From: Burkholderiales bacterium
GTDB taxonomy: Bacteria > Pseudomonadota > Gammaproteobacteria > Burkholderiales > SG8-39
Length of the DNA: 38,264 nucleotides
Direction of reading: 5' to 3'
Assembly (NCBI GenBank): GCA_026416295.1
Contig: JAOAFL010000068.1
Span: forward strand, 1-38,264
This document shows positions 15,006 through 23,610 of the stretch, piece by piece. Under the pieces are notes generated by a model, which saw nothing but the letters and a program-made list of their open reading frames with translations, did no database searches and was not told where the DNA came from. Made by a program: the position numbers and the translations under genes. Each line of letters opens with the position of its first letter. Position 1 is the first letter of the stretch.

Positions 15006-16430
15006 TCAGCCGAGTTCCACGGGGATGAAGATGACCGCGTCGCCGCGGCGCACGCGCAGCGCCACGTGCGATTTTCCGGCGACGAGGCTCCGAAGCTGCG
15101 CGACGTCCTTCACCGGCACGCCGTTTACCGAGAGGATGATGTCGCCTTCCTGCACGCCGGCCTCGGCCGCCGGGCCGCTGACACCCTCGACGACGAGCCC
15201 CGAGACGCCGGTCGCGCGCTGCTCCTCCTTCGTGAGCGGCCGCACCGCGAGCCCGAGGCGCCCGCCTTCGGGCGAACCGCGCGCGTCGGGCCGTCCCGCG
15301 CGGGCGGTTTCCAGCCGCCCGACGGTGACCGTGACGGTGCGCTTCGCGCCGTCGCGCCAGATCTCGAGCCGCGCGCTCGAGCCGGGCTTGATGTCGGCGA
15401 TGAGCGGCGGCAGGGCGCTCGAAGTCTCGACCGGCTGGCCGTCGACGCTGAGGATCACGTCGCCCGGCTCGATGCCGGCCTTCGCCGCCGGCCCGTCCTT
15501 CTCGACCGAGGCGACGAGCGCCCCGCGCGGCGCATCCATCCCGAAGGATTTCGCGAGCGCCTGCGTCACCTCCTGGATCGCGACCCCGATCCGACCCCGT
15601 TCGACGCGACCGGTCGCAAGCAGCTGCTCGGTCACCTTCATCGCGACGTCGATCGGGATCGCGAACGCGAGCCCCTGATAGCCTCCGGTGCGCGAGTAGA
15701 TCTGGGAATTGATCCCGATCACCTCGCCCTTGAGGTTGAAAAGCGGCCCGCCCGAATTGCCGGGGTTGACGGCGGCATCGGTCTGGATGAACGGCACGTA
15801 GGTGCCGTCGGGCAGCGCGCGCGAGGTGGCGCTGACGATCCCGGCGGTGACGGTGTTCTCGAAGCCGAACGGCGAGCCGATCGCGAGCACCCAGTCGCCG
15901 ACGCGCACCGACTTGCTGCTGCCGATGCGCACCGCCGGGAGGTTCGTCGCGTCGATTCTCAGCACCGCGATGTCGGTCTGCTCGTCGGTGCCCACCACTT
16001 TCGCCTTGAACTCGCGCCGGTCCGAAAGCTTGACGATGACGGTGTCTGCGCCTTCGACCACATGGGCGTTCGTGAGCACCACCCCGTCCGAGCGCACGAT
16101 GAACCCCGAGCCGACCCCCTGGCGCGGGAGGTTCGGCTGCGGGATCTGGAAGCGCCGGAAGAACTCGAAGAACGGGTCGCCCTGGAACGGGAAGGGCGCC
16201 TCGCGCGCCGCCTTTGCCTGCACGCGGATGTTCACGACCGCCGGCCCCTCGGCCTGAACGATCGAGGCAAAGTCGGGAAGGGCGAGCGCCGGCGCGGCGG
16301 CGGGCGCGCCGGACTGACGGGCGGCGGCCACGGGAGCGCTCGCTCCCGCTTCGGGGCCGCCGCAGCCGGCGACGGCGAGGGCGAGCGCGATGGCGCCCGC
16401 GGCGAAGGCTTTCGAAAGACTTGCGGACAT
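15006..16430 (-). CDS. Periplasmic serine protease Do/DegP-DegQ family, predicted lipoprotein
   Basis: This 474-residue HtrA-family protease degrades misfolded envelope proteins. The catalytic triad is H123 (TNAHVVEG), D153 (QTDIAVL) and S226 (GNSGGPLF). Two PDZ domains follow, the second beginning near EGGRLGLAVRPL. The N-terminus ends in a lipobox (AVAGC, cysteine 23), so the protein is predicted to be lipid-anchored, unlike E. coli DegP, which is soluble. The start ATG 16430 has GGAGG at the right distance; the frame stays open far upstream but has no coding support there. It is followed by hsp20 and divergent from htpG, with a CCCCATAT sigma-32-type -10 element in the gap. MucD/DegP/DegQ cannot be separated here. 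Confidence 0.94.
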   Translation of the reverse strand: MSASLSKAFAAGAIALALAVAGCGGPEAGASAPVAAARQSGAPAAAPALALPDFASIVQAEGPAVVNIRVQAKAAREAPFPFQGDPFFEFFRRFQIPQPNLPRQGVGSGFIVRSDGVVLTNAHVVEGADTVIVKLSDRREFKAKVVGTDEQTDIAVLRIDATNLPAVRIGSSKSVRVGDWVLAIGSPFGFENTVTAGIVSATSRALPDGTYVPFIQTDAAVNPGNSGGPLFNLKGEVIGINSQIYSRTGGYQGLAFAIPIDVAMKVTEQLLATGRVERGRIGVAIQEVTQALAKSFGMDAPRGALVASVEKDGPAAKAGIEPGDVILSVDGQPVETSSALPPLIADIKPGSSARLEIWRDGAKRTVTVTVGRLETARAGRPDARGSPEGGRLGLAVRPLTKEEQRATGVSGLVVEGVSGPAAEAGVQEGDIILSVNGVPVKDVAQLRSLVAGKSHVALRVRRGDAVIFIPVELG

Positions 16431-16461
16431 GCGTTCCTCCGGGCGAGGGGTCGGGCTGGCG

Positions 16462-16490
16462 ATATGGGGACAGAGACAAGGAAAAAAAAG
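16462..16490 (-). promoter_or_regulatory. Sigma-32-like promoter for the DegP-like gene (weak -35)
   Basis: On the minus strand CCCCATAT (16469 down to 16462) matches the sigma-32 -10 consensus CCCCATNT exactly. Fourteen bases upstream lies CTTTTTT, which shares only the first three bases of CTTGAAA. Transcription would begin about 25 bases before the start codon. The -10 match is strong and the -35 weak. Confidence 0.5.
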
Positions 16491-16510
16491 TTTCGCGCGC
16501 GCCGCCCGCG

Positions 16511-16538
16511 TTGAAATCCGGCTGCCGCGCCCCCAGCT
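16511..16538 (+). promoter_or_regulatory. htpG: Sigma-32-like promoter for htpG
   Basis: TTGAAA (16511-16516) and CCCCAGCT (16531-16538) are separated by 14 bases. This fits the heat-shock consensus CTTGAAA-N(13-15)-CCCCATNT with one mismatch in each element. It lies 33 bases before the htpG start, in the gap shared with the divergent DegP-like gene. htpG is a classical sigma-32 gene, which supports the call. Confidence 0.6.
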
Positions 16539-16571
16539 AGGCGCCGCCGTCATCCGGAGGAGACCGTACGC

Positions 16572-18437
<1,866 letters not shown>

Positions 18438-18440
18438 CGG

Positions 18441-18471
18441 GGTCTCTGAGACCTGCGGTCGGGCCGACCGC
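18441..18471. repeat. Two adjacent perfect inverted repeats after htpG
   Basis: GGTCTC-T-GAGACC (18441-18453) is followed one base later by GCGGTCGG-G-CCGACCGC (18455-18471). Both are perfect with a one-base centre. They start four bases after the htpG stop. There is no T-run, so a classical intrinsic terminator is not supported. They could help end transcription, protect the mRNA 3' end or bind a protein. Confidence 0.45.
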
Positions 18472-18559
18472 GACGTGAACGGCCGACAGGTCGTCGCGCG
18501 CGGGTCTTGCGGACGGCTCGCCGAGAGCGGCTGTCGCGCGCGCCTGAACGCGCGATCCG

Positions 18560-18770
18560 GCGCTCGGCTGCGGAACCGTCTGCGCGCTCGTCCGCATGTT
18601 CGGCCTCGCGCATGTCGGAACGCTCGACGGCGTCGTGTTCCTGAGGCCACCAGCTCGGCTCGTTCTTCGGCGCCTGGATGAGCGGCGCCGTATTTGCACG
18701 CGTCGGCAGCTACGACGTCGCGCGGGCCGCGCTGATCGCGGTGCGGCTTGCCGCCTTCGCGCTGCCGTGA
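18560..18770 (+). pseudogene. Decayed C-terminal remnant of an MFS transporter
   Basis: Translation of one frame gives ALVRMFGLAHVGTLDGVVFL and then goes out of frame at about 18645. The next frame continues with HQLGSFFGAWMSG, then FARVGSYDVARAALI, and stops at 18770. Joined, this matches the last two transmembrane segments and loop of an MFS permease (the common pattern is FG...LGTLFGIVFLSHQLGSFLGAWLGG...GSYD). One extra base near 18645-18647 explains the frame change. No start, and no N-terminal ten helices, can be found between this piece and htpG, so it is a fragment left by deletion. It accounts for most of the 388-base stretch without an intact gene between htpG and the next small gene. 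Confidence 0.72.
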
Positions 18771-18825
18771 CACGCGGACGCGCGGGCGCCGGCGAGGCCG
18801 CGCGCCCGCCGCCGCTGCCTGAGCG

Positions 18826-19002
18826 CTACCGCGCCTTGCCGCCGGTGACGAGCCGTTGCAGCTCGTCCATCGTCTGATCGGCCCAGTATTCCGGGTTCTT
18901 GTCTATCTCCGCCTCGCCCCGGGCGATTACGTCCTTCGGGATGTTCCGGCGCTCGCAATAGCCGCGCCAGAACTCCTTGATCTCTTCGGCGCTGATATCC
19001 AT
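18826..19002 (-). CDS. Small conserved-looking hypothetical protein (58 residues)
   Basis: Reading from ATG 19002 gives a 58-residue, mainly helical, charged protein. It begins MDISAEEIKEFWRGYCERR, has WADQTMDELQRLV in the second half and ends GGKAR. The codon choice is typical for the window (G or C in most third positions), and the amino acid mix is normal for a soluble protein, unlike the Arg/Ala-rich translations of the other frames. It begins 43 bases after the stop of the metallo-beta-lactamase-fold gene on the same strand and is probably co-transcribed with it. I do not recognise the family. Confidence 0.6.
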   Translation of the reverse strand: MDISAEEIKEFWRGYCERRNIPKDVIARGEAEIDKNPEYWADQTMDELQRLVTGGKAR

Positions 19003-19045
19003 CGGACCCGCATCATAGCGGGCCCGGTCCGAGCGCGCACGCCGC

Positions 19046-19927
19046 TCAGGTGCCGCGGCCCCACAGGCCGCAGTAGCGCCGTACGACGTAGGGACGGCCC
19101 ATCGCGTAGTTCGGCATGTCCTTGTATTTCTCGAACTGGACCTCGTTCTCCGCGGGCAGCCAGCAGCGCCCGGCGCGCGCCTGCTCCTGCACGACCTTCG
19201 AGGCGTACTCCTGCAGCGCGATCTGGTCTTCGACGTCCTTCTTCGTGCCGAGGCGGTCGCCGGGTTGCCCCGGATGGCCGGGGATCATCCGGTCCCAGTC
19301 CATCGCCAGGATCTTTCGCATCGAGTCGAGCGCTTCGAGCGGGTAATAGTCGATCATGCCGAGACCGGGGAACGTGCCGACCGGCACCAGATCGACGAGG
19401 AAGATGATCCGCTCCTTCGGCAGCCGCATCACCAGGGTGCTGTCGGAGTGGTTCAGCCCGACGTAGGTCAGCTCGATCGCGGTGTCGCCGAGGACGATGG
19501 TGCGCTGCGTCTCGACCACTTCGTCCGGCAGCGGCGTGTTCGGATCCTTGATCACCTCGAGCCGCTCCTTGGCGCGGCGATGCGCGACGATGCGCGCGCC
19601 CGCGTCCTTGAACGCCTGCCCGCCGGCGATGTGGTCGAAATGATGGTGGCTGTAGATCAGGTAGCGGATCGGCTTGTCGGTGATTTTCCGGATTTCGCCG
19701 ATGTAGGCCTCGCCGCCCTGCGGGCGCCCGTAGGCGATCGGGTCGGTCGCGATGACGCCCTCGCTCGTCACCACGAACATCGACTGGTGGTTGCCGTGGC
19801 GGAAGATGTAGACGTTGTCGGTGCCTTCGACCTTGCGCGTCTCGATCATCGGCCGCTGCGCCTGCGCCGGGGCGAGCCCGGGTGCGAGAAGAACCAGAAC
19901 CGCCGCGAAAAGCATGCTGCATCGCAT
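19046..19927 (-). CDS. Exported metallo-beta-lactamase-fold hydrolase
   Basis: This 293-residue protein has a signal peptide (MRCSMLFAAVLVLLAPGLAPAQ plus A), so it is predicted to be periplasmic. The metal-binding motif is SHHHFDHIAGG, with later VGLNHSDSTLV, FLVDLVP and MIPGHPGQPG segments as in the SoxH/quinoprotein-relay type of this superfamily. The substrate cannot be told. The start at ATG 19927 is supported by AGGAGG upstream; the frame extends further but without coding character. It precedes the small gene at 18826-19002 and diverges from the acyl-CoA-synthetase-like gene with a 97-base gap, so functional linkage to the ligase is possible but unproven. Confidence 0.87.
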   Translation of the reverse strand: MRCSMLFAAVLVLLAPGLAPAQAQRPMIETRKVEGTDNVYIFRHGNHQSMFVVTSEGVIATDPIAYGRPQGGEAYIGEIRKITDKPIRYLIYSHHHFDHIAGGQAFKDAGARIVAHRRAKERLEVIKDPNTPLPDEVVETQRTIVLGDTAIELTYVGLNHSDSTLVMRLPKERIIFLVDLVPVGTFPGLGMIDYYPLEALDSMRKILAMDWDRMIPGHPGQPGDRLGTKKDVEDQIALQEYASKVVQEQARAGRCWLPAENEVQFEKYKDMPNYAMGRPYVVRRYCGLWGRGT

Positions 19928-20024
19928 CGTTTTTTCCTCCTCGTCAGGTTTGCGCCGCGAACACCGGGCGCGGCGCATTATTCCAGCGCCGGCGCATGCC
20001 GCATAATCCGGCGAGCGCAAGGCG

Positions 20025-21629
20025 ATGCAACCGACGCTTTCGACCCTCCTCGAAGAAAGGCTGGCGCACGCGCCGCAGGCGCCGGCGTTCGTCGCGGGCG
20101 ATCGGCGAGTGACGGTCTCCGAGTTCGACGCCGTCGTGCGCAGGGTGGCCGGCTGGCTCGCGCGCGAAAGCATCGGGCCGGGCGATCGCGTCGCGGTCTG
20201 GCTCGTCAACCGGATCGAGTGGCTCGCGCTTCTTTTCGCGCTCGCGCGGCTCGGCGCATCGCTCGTCGCGGTGAACACGCGCTTTCGCGCCGCGGAGCTC
20301 GAGCACGTGCTGCGCCGGTCGCGTCCGCGCATGCTCGTCGTCCAGCGCGGCTTTCGCGCGATCGATTTCGGCGCGGTGCTCGCCGCGGCGGACCCGGCGG
20401 CGGCGCACACGGTGGAAAGGATCGCGGTGCTCGACGCCGGCGCCGACTGTCCGGAGCGCGTGCTCGGCAGACCCGCGCTCGCCTTCGACGCGCTGCAGGG
20501 CGTCGCGCACGACGCGCCGGAGGCCGGCTCGCCGGAGGCGGTCGCGGCGATGTTCACCACTTCCGGCACGACGCGCGGGCCGAAGCTCGTGATGCATTCG
20601 CAGCGCGCGATCGCGCTGCACGCGGTGCGCTGCGCGCGCGCCTACGGATTCGCGGAACCCGGCGCCTGTCTGCTCGCGGCCCTGCCGCTTTGCGGGGTAT
20701 TCGGTCTGAGCAGCGCGCTCGCGGCGTTCGCGGGCGGCGCACCGGTGGTGCTCATGGAGACCTTCGACGGGGAAGCGGCGGCGCGACTTGCGCGCGCGCA
20801 CGCGGCGACGCACCTTTTCGGCAGCGACGAGATGCTGCGCCGCATGCTCGAGGCAGCGCCGCCCCGGGGAAACCCGTTTCCGGCGCTGCGCATGTTCGGG
20901 TTCGCCGCCTTCGGGCCGGGGGCGCGCGCGCTCGCCCTCGAGGCGTGCGCGCGCGGCGTACCGGTCACCGGGCTCTACGGCTCGAGCGAGGTGCATGCGC
21001 TTTTCGCCGCGCAGCCGAGCGCGCTACCGGCCGAAGAGCGCATCGCGGCGGGCGGTCGTCCGGCCTCTTCCGACGCCGAGGTCCGCGTGCGAGACTTGGA
21101 AACCGGGGCGATTCTCGGGCCGGGGGCGAGCGGGGAACTCGAGATCCGCGCGCCGACGAATTTCCTCGGCTACTTCGACGACCCGGGCGCGAGCGCCGAG
21201 GCGATCGGCGCGGACGGCTTCTTTCGCACCGGCGACATCGGGCGGCTTGCCGCGGACGGGCGGTTTCTGTTCGAGACGCGCCGAGGGGATGCGATCCGAC
21301 TCGGCGGCTTTCTCGTCGATCCGTCCGAGATCGAGGAGGTACTGCGCAGCGACCCGACGGTCGCGGCCGTGCAGGTGGTGGCGGTCGAGATCGACGGGCA
21401 GACCCGACCGGTCGCGTTCGCGATCCCGGCGCCCGGCGGCGCACCGCAGGAGGCGCGCCTGATCGAGACTGCGCGGGCGCGCATGGCCGCCTACAAGGTG
21501 CCGGTGCGCGTCTGGTTCGTGGAATCGTTCCCGACGACTGCGAGCGCGAACGGAACCAAGATCCAGCGCAGCGCACTGCGCGAGATGGCGCGCGCCCGGC
21601 TCGCCGCCGAGCGCGGCGCTCGCTCCTGA
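20025..21629 (+). CDS. Class I adenylate-forming enzyme (acyl-CoA synthetase-like)
   Basis: This 534-residue protein is a cytosolic AMP-forming acid:CoA ligase. The ATP-binding motif TTSGTTRGPK lies at about residues 178-187, YGSSEVHALF is the A5-type block, FRTGDIG is the A7/A8 region, and the A10 lysine is K512 in NGTKIQR. The substrate pocket does not identify one acid; medium- or aryl-acid ligases are as likely as fatty-acid ones. It has no neighbours on its strand except the cold-shock gene that converges on it. It diverges from the exported metallo-hydrolase, suggesting shared control. The bidirectional terminator at 21642-21663 follows directly. Confidence 0.9.
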   Translation: MQPTLSTLLEERLAHAPQAPAFVAGDRRVTVSEFDAVVRRVAGWLARESIGPGDRVAVWLVNRIEWLALLFALARLGASLVAVNTRFRAAELEHVLRRSRPRMLVVQRGFRAIDFGAVLAAADPAAAHTVERIAVLDAGADCPERVLGRPALAFDALQGVAHDAPEAGSPEAVAAMFTTSGTTRGPKLVMHSQRAIALHAVRCARAYGFAEPGACLLAALPLCGVFGLSSALAAFAGGAPVVLMETFDGEAAARLARAHAATHLFGSDEMLRRMLEAAPPRGNPFPALRMFGFAAFGPGARALALEACARGVPVTGLYGSSEVHALFAAQPSALPAEERIAAGGRPASSDAEVRVRDLETGAILGPGASGELEIRAPTNFLGYFDDPGASAEAIGADGFFRTGDIGRLAADGRFLFETRRGDAIRLGGFLVDPSEIEEVLRSDPTVAAVQVVAVEIDGQTRPVAFAIPAPGGAPQEARLIETARARMAAYKVPVRVWFVESFPTTASANGTKIQRSALREMARARLAAERGARS

Positions 21630-21641
21630 GCGCAAACGAAA

Positions 21642-21663
21642 AAGGCCCGGTCGCCCGGGCCTT
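21642..21663. terminator. Bidirectional intrinsic terminator
   Basis: AAGGCCCGG-TCGC-CCGGGCCTT forms a perfect 9-bp stem with a 4-base loop between two convergent genes. Read on the minus strand it is followed by TTTTTCG-like sequence, giving a good terminator for cspA. Read on the plus strand it is followed by CTTTG and also serves the ligase gene. Confidence 0.85.
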
Positions 21664-21685
21664 CTTTGCGCGAGACCGCCGCGAT

Positions 21686-21889
21686 TCAGAGCGGCCGGAT
21701 GTTGATCGCCTGCTCGCCCTTCGGGCCGGTCGCGACGTCGTACGACACGCGCTGGTTCTCCTTCAGGCTCTTGAAGCCGCTCGCCTGGATCGCGGAAAAA
21801 TGCGCGAACAGGTCCTTGCCGCCGCCGTCGGGGGTGATGAAGCCGTAGCCTTTCGCGTCGTTGAACCACTTGACGGTTCCGGTTGCCAT
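21686..21889 (-). CDS. Cold shock protein, CspA family
   Basis: This 67-residue single-domain cold shock protein binds single-stranded RNA and DNA. It has the RNP1 motif KGYGFI, an RNP2-type DLFAHF (usually VFVHF), and the N-terminal TVKWFNDAK. The start ATG 21889 follows an AAAGG-type Shine-Dalgarno. The likely -10 element TATAAT (minus strand, 22024-22029) would give an untranslated leader of roughly 125-130 bases, which is typical for cold-shock genes and could carry temperature-sensing structure. It is followed by a strong terminator and diverges from the HD-GYP response regulator. Confidence 0.96.
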   Translation of the reverse strand: MATGTVKWFNDAKGYGFITPDGGGKDLFAHFSAIQASGFKSLKENQRVSYDVATGPKGEQAINIRPL

Positions 21890-22023
21890 GATGATTTGCC
21901 TTTCTGTCCAGAGTTGATGAAAAACGGGCTTTCGCCCACTTGCCGGAAGAGCCAAGCAGTTAACGCGGTACTTGCGGTAAGGAAGGACTCGCGGGATCCG
22001 ACTTGAGAACACCAGCGCGCCGC

Positions 22024-22029
22024 ATTATA
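22024..22029 (-). promoter_or_regulatory. Consensus -10 element TATAAT for cspA
   Basis: A perfect TATAAT on the minus strand stands about 135 bases upstream of the cspA start. No good -35 hexamer is found at 16-18 bases, so an activator or an unusual promoter form may be used. It predicts a long leader. Confidence 0.5.
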
Positions 22030-22048
22030 CACGGATCGCGCGAAGGCG

Positions 22049-22063
22049 GGGCTAAACTAGCCC
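22049..22063 (+). repeat. Inverted repeat GGGCTA-AAC-TAGCCC directly before the HD-GYP gene
   Basis: A perfect 6-bp inverted repeat with a 3-base centre ends one base before ATG 22065. It contains TAAACT (22053-22058), which could be a -10 element for a leaderless transcript, so the repeat could be an operator. No Shine-Dalgarno sequence is present. Confidence 0.4.
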
Positions 22064-22064
22064 G

Positions 22065-23174
22065 ATGGATCGTCCTGAGGCCCGGCCGCTCGTCCTCGCG
22101 ATCGACGACGACGAAGAGCTGCTCGCGTTGATGGTGCGGGTGCTTTCGCCGAGCTACACCGTGCGCACGGCGGCCGACGGCGCGACGGGGCTGCGCGCCG
22201 CGGCCGCGCGCCCGCAACCGGACCTCATCCTCCTCGACGTCGAGATGCGCGGCCTCAGCGGCTTCGACGTGTGCAAGGCGCTCAAGGCGGACCCGGCGAC
22301 CGCGCACATTCCGGTGATTTTTCTCACCGGCAAGGGCGGCTCGCGCGACGAGACGATGGGTTTTGCGCTCGGGGCGGTGGACTACGTCACCAAGCCGATC
22401 AACGCCGCAGCGCTGATCGCGCGCGTGCGCACCCACATCGCGCTCGCCAACCAGCGCGAGGCGCTCGAGGAGCAGGTGCGCCGCCGCACGGCGCAGCTGG
22501 AGGCGGCGCACGCCGACCTGATCGCGTGCCTCGGCCGGGCGATGGAGTGCCACGAGAGCGCTGCGGTCGGCAACCGTTTCCAGCGCGTCGCGCAGTACGC
22601 GCGCCTGCTCGCGCTCGCCGCCGGCGCGAAGCCGTCGGCTGCGGAGCTGCTCGCGAAGGTCGCGCCGTTGCACGACATCGGCAAGCTCGCAGTCCCGGCC
22701 GAGATCCTGCGCAAGCCGGGCAGGCTCTCGGCGCCGGACTGGGAGCGCGTGCGGCGGCACCCGGAGTACGGCGCCGCGATCATCGGCGAGCACGAGGAGC
22801 CGCACTTGAAGCTCGCGCGCATCGTCGCGCTCACGCACCACGAGCACTGGGACGGCTCGGGCTATCCGCGCGGGCTGAAGGGCGAGGCGATTCCGTGGGC
22901 CGGCCGCATCGTGGCGGTGGCGGACGCCTTCGAGGCGATGACGACGACGCAGTTCTATCGCGAACCGCTCGCGTTCGAGCAGGCCGAGGCCGAGATCCTG
23001 CGCGCCTCGGGCACGCGCTACGATCCCGCGATCGTCGAGGCGTTCCGCAAGGCGGCGCCGGCGATGCGCAAGGTACGCGCGGCGATTCCCGACGCGCTGC
23101 GCGACATCATCGACCTCGATTTCCGCGGGCTGGCGCGCGCGGCGCCGCAGCCGGCCGGCGCGCCGAAGGCATGA
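22065..23174 (+). CDS. Response regulator with HD-GYP domain
   Basis: The protein has 369 residues. An N-terminal receiver domain (about 10-125) has the acidic pair in AIDDDEE, the phospho-acceptor D58 (ILLDVEMRG) and K of the VTKPI motif. A short helix links it to an HD-GYP domain (about 155-345), the family of cyclic-di-GMP phosphodiesterases. HD is H203-D204, the HHEHWDGSGYP block holds G266-Y267-P268, and GRIVAVADAFEAMTT is intact. The usual ETGNH segment reads AVGNR, so A167 and R171 replace the glutamate and histidine that bind metal in characterised proteins. It may therefore have altered or lost activity. The histidine kinase at 24669 is a possible partner two genes downstream. Confidence 0.9.
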   Translation: MDRPEARPLVLAIDDDEELLALMVRVLSPSYTVRTAADGATGLRAAAARPQPDLILLDVEMRGLSGFDVCKALKADPATAHIPVIFLTGKGGSRDETMGFALGAVDYVTKPINAAALIARVRTHIALANQREALEEQVRRRTAQLEAAHADLIACLGRAMECHESAAVGNRFQRVAQYARLLALAAGAKPSAAELLAKVAPLHDIGKLAVPAEILRKPGRLSAPDWERVRRHPEYGAAIIGEHEEPHLKLARIVALTHHEHWDGSGYPRGLKGEAIPWAGRIVAVADAFEAMTTTQFYREPLAFEQAEAEILRASGTRYDPAIVEAFRKAAPAMRKVRAAIPDALRDIIDLDFRGLARAAPQPAGAPKA

Positions 23175-23181
23175 GCGCGCC

Positions 23182-23610
23182 GTGAGCCGGCTGCTCGAAC
23201 GGCTGAAGGCGGCAGAGCGCGAACGCGAGGCGCGGCTGCGGCGGGACGCCGAAACGCGCGGCTCGGCAACACACGGCCCCGCGGCGCCGCGTGTGCCCGA
23301 CCGCGCCGCGCCCGAGCCCGCGCATTCGCAGTCGGCTGACCCGCAGGCGTCCGGGGAAGCGGCGCGCAAGGTGCACCGCCGGCTGCTGCGCGCGGCGTTC
23401 CTCGCGCAGGCGCTACCGCGTCCGGCGCGCGGCGCGATCGCGCTCGCCGCCGCGTTCGGTCTCGGGGTCGGCCTCGGCACCCTCGTCGGCGCCGGCGACC
23501 GAGGCCCGGCTGGCGCAACCGAAGCGCGCCAGCCGCGCGAGCCGCTCGCGCTCAAGCTCGATTCCGACTTCGAGGCGTTCGCAAGGCGCGTGCATGCCGC
23601 CGGTCGTTGA
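23182..23610 (+). CDS. Hypothetical single-pass membrane protein
   Basis: This 142-residue protein starts at GTG 23182, 7 bases after the response regulator. The N-terminus is a charged helix or coiled coil (MSRLLERLKAAEREREARL), then comes a Pro/Ala-rich linker. One transmembrane segment at about 83-103 is rich in Gly and Ala (GAIALAAAFGLGVGLGTLVG), and a short tail includes LDSDFEAFARR. The N-terminal helix faintly resembles the start of GspB-type secretion proteins, but the rest does not. I recognise no family. Its end overlaps the threonine aldolase gene by 17 bases. Confidence 0.6.
   Translation: MSRLLERLKAAEREREARLRRDAETRGSATHGPAAPRVPDRAAPEPAHSQSADPQASGEAARKVHRRLLRAAFLAQALPRPARGAIALAAAFGLGVGLGTLVGAGDRGPAGATEARQPREPLALKLDSDFEAFARRVHAAGR

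Noticed and set aside
19265-22006. 913-residue plus-strand open frame across the metallo-hydrolase, ligase and cspA
   Set aside because: It crosses three genes in the wrong frame or strand, is Arg/Gly-rich, and ignores the strong terminator at 21642-21663.
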